Origin: Sedimentitalea nanhaiensis DSM 24252 | Lineage (GTDB): Bacteria; Pseudomonadota; Alphaproteobacteria; Rhodobacterales; Rhodobacteraceae | Assembly: GCF_000473225.1 (NCBI RefSeq) | Contig: NZ_KI421509.1 | Span: forward strand, 790,458 to 854,457 | Direction of reading: 5' to 3' | Length of the DNA stretch: 64,000 bases | Notes under the pieces: model-generated | The model's database searches: none | What the model was told of the DNA's origin: nothing | The model's input: the letters and a program-made list of their open reading frames with translations, nothing else | Translations under genes and position numbers: made by a program | In this document: in pieces, positions 23,655 through 32,687 of the stretch | Position numbering within the stretch: the first letter of the stretch is position 1 | Layout of the letters: each line of letters begins with the position of its first letter

Positions 23655-23951
23655 TCATGCCCACCCGTCGTTGTCGATCAGGGCCTTGATACGGTCCCTG
23701 TTGAATTCAGCGTCCAGTCGTGTCGCCTCTGCGTCGGCAATCTCTTCTGGATCGCCATCGAGCGTATAGGTTGCCGCCTTGCGCCACTCGGCCAGATAGG
23801 CATCTGAATCCTTGGCGTTCACCTTCATCGCGGCACGGTCTATGGCCTGCTCAAAACGTTCGGGCAAGGGCCGCTTAATGCCCCGCCGCCCCTTACCGAC
23901 GATGACTTGCGCCGGAATATCGCGCCAATAAACGACTGTGACCTCGGGCAT
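23655..23951 (-). CDS. Small 'virulence factor' domain protein
   Basis: 98-residue protein matching the Pfam family named Virulence_fact, a misleading label: MPEVTVVYWRDIPAQVIV at the start, then GRRGIKRPLPERFEQAID. In Rhodobacteraceae this small gene commonly precedes metF and the split-MetH methyltransferase, as here (26 bp upstream of metF). A role in folate or corrinoid one-carbon transfer is inferred only from this linkage. It has a strong GAGGGG ribosome site and is the first gene of the operon, divergent from ppx. Confidence 0.8.
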   Translation of the reverse strand: MPEVTVVYWRDIPAQVIVGKGRRGIKRPLPERFEQAIDRAAMKVNAKDSDAYLAEWRKAATYTLDGDPEEIADAEATRLDAEFNRDRIKALIDNDGWA

Positions 23952-24223
23952 AAGTGATTCCCCTCTCGCTTGGGCCTGTGTACTGTACCGTCTTTGGTCA
24001 GCGGCGCCTGTTTTCGACAGAACACGCGTGTCAAACGACCTGTCCCGATCTACCTAATTCAGCTGTCGTCATGATGCCACAGCGTCGCGACGCCATAATC
24101 TTCATGAACATGATGAGATCGCGCAGCAACGCGACAATATTCTCAGCCGTGCGCGGCGGATCTTGCGTGTCCGCAATTGCGCGCTTATCTTGATCTTAAC
24201 ACGAAATCGGAAGGGCGTAAAAA

Positions 24224-25336
24224 ATGGCGCCCAAGCGTCCCAATGGTGCGGGCGCGTTCCCGAAAGCGGTCGAAAGCCCTGCGCCGAATCCGCCCGATCC
24301 AGGCGAGCTTTATGCCGCGCTGGATTTGGGCACCAACAGTTGCCGCATGCTGATTGCCCAACCCAAGGGCAGCGGATTCCATGTGGTGGACAGTTTCTCG
24401 AAGTCTGTTCAGCTGGGTTCGGGGCTGGAAAGAACCGGGCGCCTGTCGCGTTCATCCATGGCGCGTACCGTTCAGGCGCTGCGGATCTGCCAGCAAAAAT
24501 TGAAGCGCAACAAGGTCCTGCGCATGCGTCTGGTCACAACCGAGGCCTGCCGTCGCGCACATAATGCGCGGGAGTTCATCCGGCAGGTTAAACGGGAAAC
24601 CGGATTGACGCTGGAAGTGATTCAGCCCGAGGAAGAAGCCCGGCTGGCGGTTATTTCCTGCGCGCCGCTGGTCAGCACCCGAACCGAACAATTGCTGGTG
24701 GTCGACATTGGCGGTGGCTCTACCGAGCTGGTGTGGATCGACATATCGTCCGTTCCCCGGCGCGACCGTCCTCGGGCGATCATGCGGCTGCATGCGGGGT
24801 TTCACCCGCCCGAAAGCCCGTTTCCGGCAGCAAAGGTGGTGGATTGGATCAGCGTGCCGCTGGGAGTGGCCACGCTGCGCGATCAATTCAGCGACGTCGA
24901 AGACGATTCGGCCCGTTTCGCGCTGATGAGTTGGTTTTTTGAAGAGAACCTGGCAGAGTTTGCACCCTATAAAGACATCCAGGCCCGCGAGGGATTTCAG
25001 ATCGTCGGAACCTCGGGCACCGTGACCACGGTCGCTGCCAGCCATCTTGGGCTGAAACGGTATGACCGGACCAAGGTTGACGGGTTGCGTATGACCAGCG
25101 ATCAGATTGACAAGGTGATCCGGGGCTATCTGGATCTGGGACCGATCGGACGTCGGAGTGATCCGCGCATCGGCGAGGACCGTCAGGCGCTGATCATGTC
25201 GGGCTCGGCCATCCTGCAGGCGTTGTTGCGCTGTTGGCCGACCGACCGATTGTCGGTGGCGGATCGTGGACTGCGCGAGGGTCTGCTGTATGCACAGATG
25301 AGCGCGGACGGAGTTCTGGAAGACGGGGTGTTCTAG
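24224..25336 (+). CDS. ppx: Exopolyphosphatase / guanosine pentaphosphate phosphatase family
   Basis: ASKHA-fold phosphatase of 370 residues that hydrolyses inorganic polyphosphate and/or pppGpp. The first phosphate loop YAALDLGTNSCRMLI is near residue 30 and the second loop VVDIGGGSTELVWID near residue 160, carrying the catalytic Glu region, with a third loop VGTSGTVTTVAA near residue 262. This short form lacks the C-terminal HD domain of E. coli Ppx, as is usual in alphaproteobacteria. It is followed by rlmE on the same strand, a pairing common in Rhodobacteraceae. Choice between Ppx and GppA activity cannot be made from sequence. Confidence 0.9.
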   Translation: MAPKRPNGAGAFPKAVESPAPNPPDPGELYAALDLGTNSCRMLIAQPKGSGFHVVDSFSKSVQLGSGLERTGRLSRSSMARTVQALRICQQKLKRNKVLRMRLVTTEACRRAHNAREFIRQVKRETGLTLEVIQPEEEARLAVISCAPLVSTRTEQLLVVDIGGGSTELVWIDISSVPRRDRPRAIMRLHAGFHPPESPFPAAKVVDWISVPLGVATLRDQFSDVEDDSARFALMSWFFEENLAEFAPYKDIQAREGFQIVGTSGTVTTVAASHLGLKRYDRTKVDGLRMTSDQIDKVIRGYLDLGPIGRRSDPRIGEDRQALIMSGSAILQALLRCWPTDRLSVADRGLREGLLYAQMSADGVLEDGVF

Positions 25337-25350
25337 GGCGGCGCGGTCGC

Positions 25351-25400
25351 TGTCCGCTTGCGCCGGACATCCCCCAAGTATACCGGAGCGCAACAGATGG
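25351..25400 (+). repeat. Possible diverged intergenic palindromic repeat
   Basis: GTCCG-N-CGGAC hairpin followed by ATCCCCCAAGTATACCGG. The arrangement (hairpin, C-run, AGTAT, CCGG) resembles the element between coxS and coxL at 63537-63585 and may be a decayed copy of the same intergenic repeat. There is no proper T-run, so it is a poor terminator for ppx. Confidence 0.35.
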
Positions 25401-25423
25401 GTCTGCGCAAGAGGTGAGATGAC

Positions 25424-26140
25424 ATGGTAAAAACACCGACCGGCAAAAATACATCCGGGCGCGGTCAACGCGACCTGAAGGTCAAGGTCAAGTCCGCACG
25501 TGGGCGCAAACTCAGCTCGACCCGCTGGCTGCAACGACAGTTGAACGATCCCTATGTCAAACGCGCGCAAACCGAAGGGTATCGCGGGCGGGCGGCCTAC
25601 AAGATCCTCGAACTGGACGACCGGTATCGCTTTCTCGTTCCCGGTGCGCGGGTGGTCGATCTGGGCTGTGCGCCGGGGGGTTGGCTGCAAGTGGCCGTGA
25701 AGCGCATCAATGCCCAGGGCGAAAAACAGGGCAAAGCGGTTGGGCGGATTCTGGGAATTGACCTGCAGGAGGTTGAACCAATTTCCGGGGCCGAAATCCA
25801 TCAGTTGGATTTCATGGCCGACGATGCCGACGAACAGGTCAAGCAATGGCTGGGCGGCAAGGCCGATGTGGTAATGTCGGACATGGCCGCGTCGTCGTCA
25901 GGGCACAAACAAACTGACCACTTACGCATCATCTCGCTGTGCGAGGCCGCGGCCTGGTTCGCCTTTGACGTGCTGGAAGACGGTGGCACCTTTGTCGCCA
26001 AAGTTCTAGCGGGCGGTGCCGAAGGCGAATTGCAGAAACTGTTGAAGCAGAAGTTCACCAAGGTGGCGAATGTCAAACCGCCCGCCTCACGCTCGGACAG
26101 TTCGGAAAAATTTGTCGTGGCGACCGGGTTTCGCGGCTGA
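25424..26140 (+). CDS. rlmE: 23S rRNA (uridine(2552)-2'-O)-methyltransferase
   Basis: RrmJ/FtsJ-type enzyme that methylates the A-loop uridine during 50S assembly. 238 residues; a basic, lysine-rich N-terminus precedes [15 protein letters not shown], with the catalytic Lys. Motif [12 protein letters not shown] is near residue 80, the catalytic Asp lies in [12 protein letters not shown], and the second Lys in FVAKVLAGG, giving the K-D-K-E set. GAGGTGAG lies upstream of the ATG. It is 88 bp downstream of ppx. Confidence 0.93.
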   Translation: MVKTPTGKNTSGRGQRDLKVKVKSARGRKLSSTRWLQRQLNDPYVKRAQTEGYRGRAAYKILELDDRYRFLVPGARVVDLGCAPGGWLQVAVKRINAQGEKQGKAVGRILGIDLQEVEPISGAEIHQLDFMADDADEQVKQWLGGKADVVMSDMAASSSGHKQTDHLRIISLCEAAAWFAFDVLEDGGTFVAKVLAGGAEGELQKLLKQKFTKVANVKPPASRSDSSEKFVVATGFRG

Positions 26141-26329
26141 GTGCACAATTGGCGGCGGCGGCAGTTCCCATGACCGGGTTGCCATCCTGCGCAAACATTC
26201 CATCGTCTGCGGGTCCGGATTGGGTTCGATCCGAACAGAACCCGGCTGCGCGCTGGTCACCGACCCCTGTTGTTGCCGCAGCAGGTTGAATAACTGTGCC
26301 CGGTGGTTGGCTGCCGGGGTGGCGGGCAT
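26087..26329 (-). CDS. Possible small protein overlapping the rlmE 3' end
   Basis: 80-codon minus-strand frame from the ATG at 26329 ([17 protein letters not shown]), with a polyproline stretch ELPPPPIV. It overlaps the end of rlmE by 54 bp, and that overlap region ([14 protein letters not shown]) is probably the antisense of rlmE rather than selected sequence. Upstream there is no good ribosome site. It could be a real small gene or the decayed end of a longer one. Confidence 0.25.
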   Translation of the reverse strand: MPATPAANHRAQLFNLLRQQQGSVTSAQPGSVRIEPNPDPQTMECLRRMATRSWELPPPPIVHSAAKPGRHDKFFRTVRA

Positions 26330-26422
26330 GTCGATCCCTCGCTCATGGTTGCTGCAAGCCCCATTAGACCCGCTGCAGGTTAATCGGTGCTGAACATCGG
26401 CCGATATCCTGCGGCGGACCGT

Positions 26423-27295
26423 TCAGGCCTGCGCAGCGCGGCGCTTGATCAAAGCGCCGTTGAATTCAGCCCCCAGGATCAGAATGGCCGCCATCAGGTA
26501 CAGAAAGATCAACGCCACCATGACACCGGCCAAACCGGCATAGGTGGCCGAATAGCTGGCAAAGCGTACGAGGTAAAAGGAAAATCCCGTCCCGGCCAAT
26601 CCCCACAACAGAACTGTCAACACCACACCGGGCAGGATCTGGCCCAGGCTATGGCGGTGTCCGGGCAACCAAATGTGGCAGGCCGCTACTCCCGCAGACA
26701 ACATGGCCAATGCCCCGACGCCATTGATCGTCTCGCTGCCCAACCAGCCTGGAATCTGGACCGGCACCGCATCGGCGACAAACCGCATGTATAGCGGCAC
26801 CGCAACCCCGATGGCGGCCGCAATCAAAATCAGGGCACCGCCGACAATCACAAACCCCAGGCACAACAACCGCTTGCGCCAATACGGTCTCGGATCGTTG
26901 TCGCGATAGGCGCGGGTCATGGCCTGACGCACCGCATCCACGCCGTTTGAGGCAAAATAGATCGCCAGTACGCCCCCCACAGTCAACAGGCTGGAGTGAT
27001 CCGATGACAGAACCTTACGCACCTCGTTGGTAATCGGCTGGGCAATCTCGTCGGGCCAGGATCCGAACACCAGTTCGATCAGGTTGTTCACGTCGATGTC
27101 CTGAGACAGGGTTGCCGCAAGCGCGACGACGAACAGTACAAACGGAAACAGCGCCATCATCATCGACATGGCGACATGGCTGCTCATCACCCAGCCGCCC
27201 TTGTCGTTAAAGCGCACCATTGCATCGATCAGCGCACGGGGTGCCGGCGCTATCCGTTCTGCAAAAGCCCCCCTCACCGGTTGGCCGTTCGGCAA
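26423..27295 (-). CDS. YihY/BrkB-family inner-membrane protein
   Basis: 290-residue membrane protein with six hydrophobic segments. It carries the family pattern: a cytoplasmic start, then a long first segment (MMMALFPFVLFVVALAAT), the conserved SSLLTVGGVLAIYFASNGVDAVRQAM region near residue 100, and a C-terminal LMAAILILGAEFNGAL helix. Members were once misnamed ribonuclease BN; the actual function is unknown. Divergent from the AI-2E-type permease gene, with 200 bp between them for both promoters. Confidence 0.88.
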   Translation of the reverse strand: MPNGQPVRGAFAERIAPAPRALIDAMVRFNDKGGWVMSSHVAMSMMMALFPFVLFVVALAATLSQDIDVNNLIELVFGSWPDEIAQPITNEVRKVLSSDHSSLLTVGGVLAIYFASNGVDAVRQAMTRAYRDNDPRPYWRKRLLCLGFVIVGGALILIAAAIGVAVPLYMRFVADAVPVQIPGWLGSETINGVGALAMLSAGVAACHIWLPGHRHSLGQILPGVVLTVLLWGLAGTGFSFYLVRFASYSATYAGLAGVMVALIFLYLMAAILILGAEFNGALIKRRAAQA

Positions 27296-27503
27296 ATGTG
27301 AGACGCGATCATGGGTTTGCCCTTGGATTCGAACTGTTTTGCCTGTCGGTGATCCTCGCTAGGTTGCACGGGAAACCGGACCGTTGCAACATGGCACACC
27401 GAACTAGCAACCGCATTGGATGTCGGGAACACATCATGGCTGATTCACAGCGCGGCACCGCGCGACAAGCCCCCCGCCCGATCATCGATCCGGCGAAACC
27501 GCG

Positions 27504-28631
27504 GTGAGCCGCCGCCAGAACACCGGCACGGTCACGTCACGTCAGATCCGCTCGTCGCTGGCCTATTGGCGCGACGTGCTGCTGATCGCGACCCTGACGA
27601 TCAGCGGATTGTATGCCGGGGCTGGCTTTCTGGTTCCGCTGGCCCTGGCCACGCTCGTCTTCGTTCTGATCACGGCCGTGCGCGACCGGGTCGCCGTGAT
27701 GTCGTTAGGTGGCAGAACGCCCCCGCCCTGGCTGGGATATCTGTTGGGTTCGCTACTGGTATTTTCCGGCCTGTTCGCGGTGGTCTATGTGCTGGGCAGT
27801 CAGGCCACCCAGTTCGCCCGCGCTCTTTCGAGCTACGAAAATCAACTGGACAGCGCGCTGGCGCGGATCGCCGGATTGATCGGCGCGGACCTTGTCTCGT
27901 TCATCCGCGTCAATCTGATCCAGATCGACATGTCCCGCATCGCGGTCAGCGCCTTCGGTGGTGCCAGTTCCTTTTTCACTACATTCTTGCTGATCTGTTT
28001 ATACGTCGCCTTCATGATTTCCGAGCGCAAAGCAATGGCACAGAAACTGCAGATCATCACTCGGGACGAGAGACAGCAACAGGAAACCAGCACGATCCTG
28101 CATGCCGTCTCAGTCAGCCTGCAACGTTATATCGGCATCAAGTCCTTCATCAGCGCGGTGACGGCCCTGTTCAGCTACGGAGTCTTTCGTCTGCTGGGAC
28201 TGGAATTTGCCGAAACCTGGGCGGTGCTGACCTTTGCGTTGAACTTCATTCCGTCAATCGGATCTGTGCTGGCGGTGATCCTGCCGTCATTGGTGGCAAT
28301 TGTTCAGTATGACAGCATTACGCCTTTCCTGGTCATCGTTCTGGGCTGTGGCACGGTCCAGTTCCTGATCGGCAATTTTGTCGATCCGGCGCTGACCGGG
28401 AAATCCCTGAACATTTCGCCCCTCATGGTAATCTTGACGTTGACATTCTGGAGCGCAATCTGGGGGATCATGGGCGCATTTCTAAGCGTACCCTTGACCG
28501 TGTGCCTGTTAATCGTGTTTTCTCAGATTCCGGCCACACGGCCAATCGCGATCCTGTTGTCCAAGGATGGCAGGGTCGGCCCGATGCAGGGACACGGCAT
28601 TGGAGCGCATGGTGACAAGGGAGATCAGTGA
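27504..28631 (+). CDS. AI-2E family transporter (PerM-like permease)
   Basis: 375-residue inner-membrane protein with paired N-terminal helices (DVLLIATLTISGLYAG), a long periplasmic/soluble segment and a cluster of C-terminal helices including the family-typical LNFIPSIGSVLAVILPSL and FVDPALTGKSLNISPL. Members export small molecules or Na+ (TqsA, YdiK); the AI-2 label is not evidence of quorum sensing. A GTG at 27504 is the most upstream sensible start and lacks an obvious ribosome site. The TGA overlaps the ATG of the next gene, opening a four-gene overlapping operon. Confidence 0.85.
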   Translation: MSRRQNTGTVTSRQIRSSLAYWRDVLLIATLTISGLYAGAGFLVPLALATLVFVLITAVRDRVAVMSLGGRTPPPWLGYLLGSLLVFSGLFAVVYVLGSQATQFARALSSYENQLDSALARIAGLIGADLVSFIRVNLIQIDMSRIAVSAFGGASSFFTTFLLICLYVAFMISERKAMAQKLQIITRDERQQQETSTILHAVSVSLQRYIGIKSFISAVTALFSYGVFRLLGLEFAETWAVLTFALNFIPSIGSVLAVILPSLVAIVQYDSITPFLVIVLGCGTVQFLIGNFVDPALTGKSLNISPLMVILTLTFWSAIWGIMGAFLSVPLTVCLLIVFSQIPATRPIAILLSKDGRVGPMQGHGIGAHGDKGDQ

Positions 28632-28903
28632 TGGCGACCAAGGCGGAGCTCGAAGCGGAATTGGCGGATCTACGCAAGCAACTGGCCGATGGAGCCAAAC
28701 AGGCAGCCCAGGACGCCTCGACTGAAGCGCCTGCGGCTTTTAGTGACATGCTTAAAAGCCAGGGCCTAACCGTCGAGGACATCTCGACCCTGTGGCAGCA
28801 GTTTTCGCGTGAATTGGGCAATCTGCCGCAGAACAAGCCCCTGATAACCGCCATCGCCGCCTTCGGGATCGGGTTCATGCTGGGTCGGATGGGCAGGTCG
28901 TGA
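28631..28903 (+). CDS. Small membrane-anchored protein (ElaB/DUF883-like layout)
   Basis: 90 residues: an Ala/Glu/Lys-rich coiled-coil N-terminus (KAELEAELADLRKQLAD), a short linker and one C-terminal glycine-containing membrane helix (ITAIAAFGIGFMLGRMGRS). The layout recalls ElaB/YqjD-type tail-anchored proteins that bind ribosomes, but I cannot assign family membership firmly. It overlaps the permease stop codon (TGATG) and the next gene's GTG, so all are translationally coupled. Confidence 0.7.
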   Translation: MATKAELEAELADLRKQLADGAKQAAQDASTEAPAAFSDMLKSQGLTVEDISTLWQQFSRELGNLPQNKPLITAIAAFGIGFMLGRMGRS

Positions 28904-29382
28904 TCCAGTCCTCAAAAACAATGACCCGGGTCAGTCGCAATCTGTCGGTCCTGCTGCGCACTGAACGCCTGATTGCGCGCCGTCGGATGGCGGTGCTGCG
29001 CAATCAGAGTGCCCTGATTACCTTTGCCGCGCTTGTGGCGACGCTTGGGTTAATCATGCTGAACGTCGCCGGCTTTTTTGCAATGCGCCAGACCATGTCG
29101 CCACAGGGCGCGGCACTGGTTACAGCGTTTGTAGATCTGGGCCTCGCGGCCCTCATCGTGTGGCTGGCCTTGCGAATGAACGCAGATGCAGAACTGGAAC
29201 CCGCGATTGAATTGCGCGATCTGGCGGTTGCAGAGCTTGAAACCGATGTCGAGGACACGATTGCCGAAGCCCGCGCGTTGGGGACCGACCTGCGCCGCAT
29301 CATCCGCGATCCCCTGGGCAGCTTGATGCCGGGTATTCTCGGGACGTTGCTGACGCTCCTGATTGGCGGCGACAAAAAGTGA
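28900..29382 (+). CDS. Phage-holin-family (DUF1469-like) membrane protein
   Basis: 160 residues with two adjacent membrane helices near residues 38-90 (ALITFAALVATLGLIML and GAALVTAFVDLGLAALIV) flanked by basic and acidic cytoplasmic parts, as in the YqjE/Holin_X families often found beside ElaB-type genes. A final hydrophobic stretch (LGTLLTLLIGG) ends the protein. It starts with a GTG overlapping the previous stop (GTGA) and ends with GTGA overlapping the deacetylase gene. It is not evidence of a prophage. Confidence 0.7.
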   Translation: MIQSSKTMTRVSRNLSVLLRTERLIARRRMAVLRNQSALITFAALVATLGLIMLNVAGFFAMRQTMSPQGAALVTAFVDLGLAALIVWLALRMNADAELEPAIELRDLAVAELETDVEDTIAEARALGTDLRRIIRDPLGSLMPGILGTLLTLLIGGDKK

Positions 29383-30533
29383 TCTTGGCCGCGACTGCGG
29401 TCCGCCGGCCTGCCAGCCCTCCCGTTTTCATCGGCGCGCGCATCTATCGCGGATCCAGCTATGGCGGCAAACACCCCCTGGCCATCCCACGCGTTCCCAC
29501 CGTGATCGACCTGTGCCGTGCACTTGGCTGGTTGCCTCAGGCGGCGTATCGCGCCAGCCCGCGCGCCAAGCCCAAAGCCCTGGCCGCCTTTCACACCCCC
29601 CGTTACATTGCCGCGCTGCGACGGGCAGAGCGCGCACAATCCGTTAGCGATACCACCCGCGCCCGGTTCGGGCTGGGAACCTTGTCAAACCCCGTCTATC
29701 CCGAAATGTACCGACGCCCTGCGACCTCGGTCGGGGGCGTTCTTTTCGGGGCATCGCTGATTGCGAAGGGCGGCGTCGCCTATGTGCCCGGCGGCGGCAC
29801 GCATCATGGCATGGCGGACCGCGCCAACGGGTTCTGCTATTTCAACGATCCGGTACTGGCCATTCTGTCTCTGCGTGGACAGGGGCTGAACCGGATCGCC
29901 TATGTCGATATCGACGCGCATCACTGCGACGGGGTCGAAATGGCGTTGTCCGGCCACGAGGGCGTCCGGTTGGTCTCGGTTCATGAAGAGGGGCGCTGGC
30001 CCTTTACCGGCGCACTGGATGACACCGGCGGCGGCGTCGCCTTCAACCTGCCGGTGCCACGCAACTTGAACGATACGGAATACCAGATGATCCTGGATCG
30101 GTTCATCCTGCCAGCGGTCGCCGATTTCCGGCCCGATGCGATCGTGTTGCAATGTGGTGCTGACGCGGTGCTTGAGGATCCTCTGTCCCGTCTTGCCTTG
30201 TCCAACAACTGCCATTGGGCGACGGTTGCCGCCCTGCGACCCCTGTCGGACCGCCTGTTGGTGCTGGGCGGGGGCGGGTACAATCCGTGGTCCGTCGCGC
30301 GTTTATGGGCTGGGGTCTGGGCCACGCTCGACGGGCGCGTAATCCCCGACCATCTGCCAGAGGCGGCACAATCGGTATTGAGTGGGTTACGCTGGCATCG
30401 TCAGGCCGGCCAATCGCCTCCTGCGCACTGGCGCACCACCTTGCGGGATCCAGCGCGCCATGGAGAAATTCGTGACATTGTGCGCCGTCGGATCGATTGG
30501 CTGTGCGGGCGCCTGAAGGCCGGTACATCCTAG
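29379..30533 (+). CDS. Histone-deacetylase-like amidohydrolase (AcuC/HDAC family)
   Basis: 384-residue zinc-dependent deacetylase fold. The active-site pieces are in order: GGTHHGMADRANGFCYFND with the paired catalytic histidines near residues 140-142, YVDIDAHHCDGVEMAL with the Asp-x-His zinc ligands near 180, and a distal zinc Asp region QCGADAVLEDPL. The tyrosine loop is GGGGYNPWSVARLW. Bacterial members act on acetylpolyamines, acetoin-pathway proteins or other N-acetyl substrates. The GTG start overlaps the preceding stop codon. Last gene of the AI-2E permease operon; the functional link to that permease is unclear. Confidence 0.85.
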   Translation: MILAATAVRRPASPPVFIGARIYRGSSYGGKHPLAIPRVPTVIDLCRALGWLPQAAYRASPRAKPKALAAFHTPRYIAALRRAERAQSVSDTTRARFGLGTLSNPVYPEMYRRPATSVGGVLFGASLIAKGGVAYVPGGGTHHGMADRANGFCYFNDPVLAILSLRGQGLNRIAYVDIDAHHCDGVEMALSGHEGVRLVSVHEEGRWPFTGALDDTGGGVAFNLPVPRNLNDTEYQMILDRFILPAVADFRPDAIVLQCGADAVLEDPLSRLALSNNCHWATVAALRPLSDRLLVLGGGGYNPWSVARLWAGVWATLDGRVIPDHLPEAAQSVLSGLRWHRQAGQSPPAHWRTTLRDPARHGEIRDIVRRRIDWLCGRLKAGTS

Positions 30534-30699
30534 CGCCCCCGATCCGGGATGTACCGATGCCTTCATCTATGGCATTTCAGTTTTAACTTGATACATTGCC
30601 GATCATCTAACGCGTTGAAATTCCTGGTTTCAGTCAGCGTTGGATGATTCAGTTGCAAGTCGAAGTGCCCTGGCGACAACGATCATAAAGGAGTGCGCA

Positions 30700-32112
30700 A
30701 TGTGGCCGGTTCTGGGTGGTATTGCCATCCTTCTGATTTATTGCAGCGCTGCCTATTGCGCGGTGCGCGCCGCGCAGACAGCCCGCACGCCGCAGGGTGC
30801 GGTCGGTTGGGTGGTGTTTCTGTTGTCAGCGCCGTTCCTGGCCGTGCCAGCGTATCTGTTCCTGGGTCAGAACAGGTACAAGGGCTATCGGATTGCACGC
30901 CGGGAAAGTGCCTTGATCCGCCGCGGAATCGAGGACTTCGCAACCCGGAACGCCCCGGCCCCCGAGAGTACCGGTATTGACCTGAAGCCGTTTGAATATT
31001 GTGCCAATCTCCCCGCGTTTCGCGGCAACGGCGTCGTGCTACTGGTCGATGGTGCCGACACGTTCCGGGCGATATTTGAAGCCATCGACAATGCGCAGAG
31101 CTATATTCTGATACAATTCTATATCGTGCGGGATGACGGCCTTGGCCGCGCACTAAAAAATCACCTGATCGCCGCGTCCAGGCGCGGTGTCACGGTGCGC
31201 TTCATGACCGACGCCATCGGCAGCAAGAATTTGCCAGACGCATATTCCGACGCATTACGCGCTGCCGGGGTGCGTGTTTTCGACCGCCGCTCGGCCAACG
31301 GTTCCCGGTTCCGTTTCCAGTTGAATTTCCGCAACCACCGCAAGACCGTGATCGTGGATGGCGTCACCGGTTTTACCGGCGGGCTCAATGTCGGAGACGA
31401 ATACATGGGTCGCGACCCTGCGTATTCCCCTTGGCGCGACACCCATGTGCAGCTTGCCGGCCCCATGGTGTCGCAGTTGCAATTGATTTTTGTCGAGGAC
31501 TGGCACTGGATGGGCGATGAGAACCTGTTCGACCAGTTGAACTGGGACGCGCCGCTCGCGCCCAACGACGCAACCGGGTTGATAGTTGCCACGGGCCCTG
31601 GCGATGTCAGCGAAACCGGCGGACTGATGTTCTTTTCCGCCATTGCGGCTGCGCGCAAGCGGCTGTGGATCGCCTCGCCCTATTTCGTGCCCGATTTCGA
31701 TATCGTAACGGCCCTGCGCCATGCCGCCCTGAGAGGGGTGGACGTGCGCATACTGGTGCCGCAAAAGGCAGACCATATGATCACCTGGCTGGCGGCTTTC
31801 GCCTATTTTGACGATATGCTCGAGGCCGGCGTCGGAGTTTATATGTATACTGAAGGGTTCATGCATCAAAAGGTATTCATCGTCGATGACGGGCTTGCCG
31901 CTGTCGGCACGACGAATATGGATAACCGGTCCTTCCGACTGAACTTTGAGGCAATGGCCCTATTCTTTGACGCCGCTGCGACGGCAAAAATCGACGCCAT
32001 GCTACGCGCTGATTTCAACGGCTCTAGAAAATTGACCCGAACCCTGAAGCAGCAGCCAGTCTACGTGCGTTACGGTGCGCCTTTGGCCCGCTTGTTCGCC
32101 CCACTTCTGTGA
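30700..32112 (+). CDS. cls: Cardiolipin synthase (phospholipase D superfamily)
   Basis: 470 residues. Two N-terminal membrane helices (LGGIAILLIYCSAAYCAV and the following VFLLSAPFLAVPAYLFLG) precede two PLD domains. The first HKD motif is in NFRNHRKTVIVDG and the second in FMHQKVFIVDDG, each followed by the expected GG/N or GTTNMD element. It condenses two phosphatidylglycerols (ClsA type) at the inner membrane. The start at 30700 is set by AAAGGAG; an upstream frame to 30640 has no ribosome site. Its 3' end overlaps the convergent ion-channel gene by 43 bp. Confidence 0.9.
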   Translation: MWPVLGGIAILLIYCSAAYCAVRAAQTARTPQGAVGWVVFLLSAPFLAVPAYLFLGQNRYKGYRIARRESALIRRGIEDFATRNAPAPESTGIDLKPFEYCANLPAFRGNGVVLLVDGADTFRAIFEAIDNAQSYILIQFYIVRDDGLGRALKNHLIAASRRGVTVRFMTDAIGSKNLPDAYSDALRAAGVRVFDRRSANGSRFRFQLNFRNHRKTVIVDGVTGFTGGLNVGDEYMGRDPAYSPWRDTHVQLAGPMVSQLQLIFVEDWHWMGDENLFDQLNWDAPLAPNDATGLIVATGPGDVSETGGLMFFSAIAAARKRLWIASPYFVPDFDIVTALRHAALRGVDVRILVPQKADHMITWLAAFAYFDDMLEAGVGVYMYTEGFMHQKVFIVDDGLAAVGTTNMDNRSFRLNFEAMALFFDAAATAKIDAMLRADFNGSRKLTRTLKQQPVYVRYGAPLARLFAPLL

Positions 32113-32543
32113 CGCGGATACAACTCGGTCAGCAGCCGCGTCATCACAGCCACCAGGAACGCAGAGCTCAGTCCGAACCCCAGCAGCCCGGTCACAGCTG
32201 CGAAACTGGCAAACACCCGCGCCTCGGGCCCCAGAACGACATCGCCGTAGCCAAGCGCGGTAAAGGTAACCAGCGAGAAATAGACCGCGGTGTTCCAATC
32301 CGGCAAGGTTCCATTGCTGATCCAGAAGATGGACCAGATCCAGGTCTGCGCTGTCAGCGACGCCAACAATGTCGACAGCACCAGCGTCAGCGCGATCGCG
32401 GTTTGCGCCGCGGGTCGCAGCCTCGCAACCCAACGCATCGCAAGGGTCAGGACATGCATACCCAGTGCCAGGCTGGCGACATGCAGCAACAGACACAGCC
32501 CCAGAAATCCGCTGCCCCAAAGAATCTGCTGCATCAAGCTCAT
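32070..32543 (-). CDS. Two-transmembrane-type potassium channel protein
   Basis: 157-residue ion-channel (Ion_trans_2) protein. The selectivity filter TFTALGYGDVVLG near residue 95 is flanked by a pore helix and a following membrane helix (GLLGFGLSSAFLVAVM). Two further hydrophobic segments are N-terminal. There is no RCK/TrkA domain, so gating is not by a C-terminal nucleotide sensor. The start is placed at MSLMQQIL (32543); the longer frame to 32597 is less hydrophobic and unlikely. It overlaps the end of cls on the other strand. Confidence 0.8.
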   Translation of the reverse strand: MSLMQQILWGSGFLGLCLLLHVASLALGMHVLTLAMRWVARLRPAAQTAIALTLVLSTLLASLTAQTWIWSIFWISNGTLPDWNTAVYFSLVTFTALGYGDVVLGPEARVFASFAAVTGLLGFGLSSAFLVAVMTRLLTELYPRHRSGANKRAKGAP

Positions 32544-32687
32544 CGTGTCATTCCTTGCGTATTGGGCGCCTGCGATCATACCGTCGGACTTGATCATCGG
32601 TTGTCAATGCCGCCCTGTGCGCGACATCTTGGCGTTGCCCTGCTGTAGCGGTGGACAACTCCGTCAAAAACGCCATCTTGCCCCATC

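Noticed and set aside
23952-24223. SAM or cobalamin riboswitch before the metF operon
   Set aside because: I looked for the conserved stems and B12-box or SAM-II motif on the minus strand and did not find them; the gap is likely a simple divergent promoter region.
28900-29382. Prophage holin
   Set aside because: The holin-like protein is embedded in a housekeeping-type operon with no phage genes nearby; the family name is by fold only.
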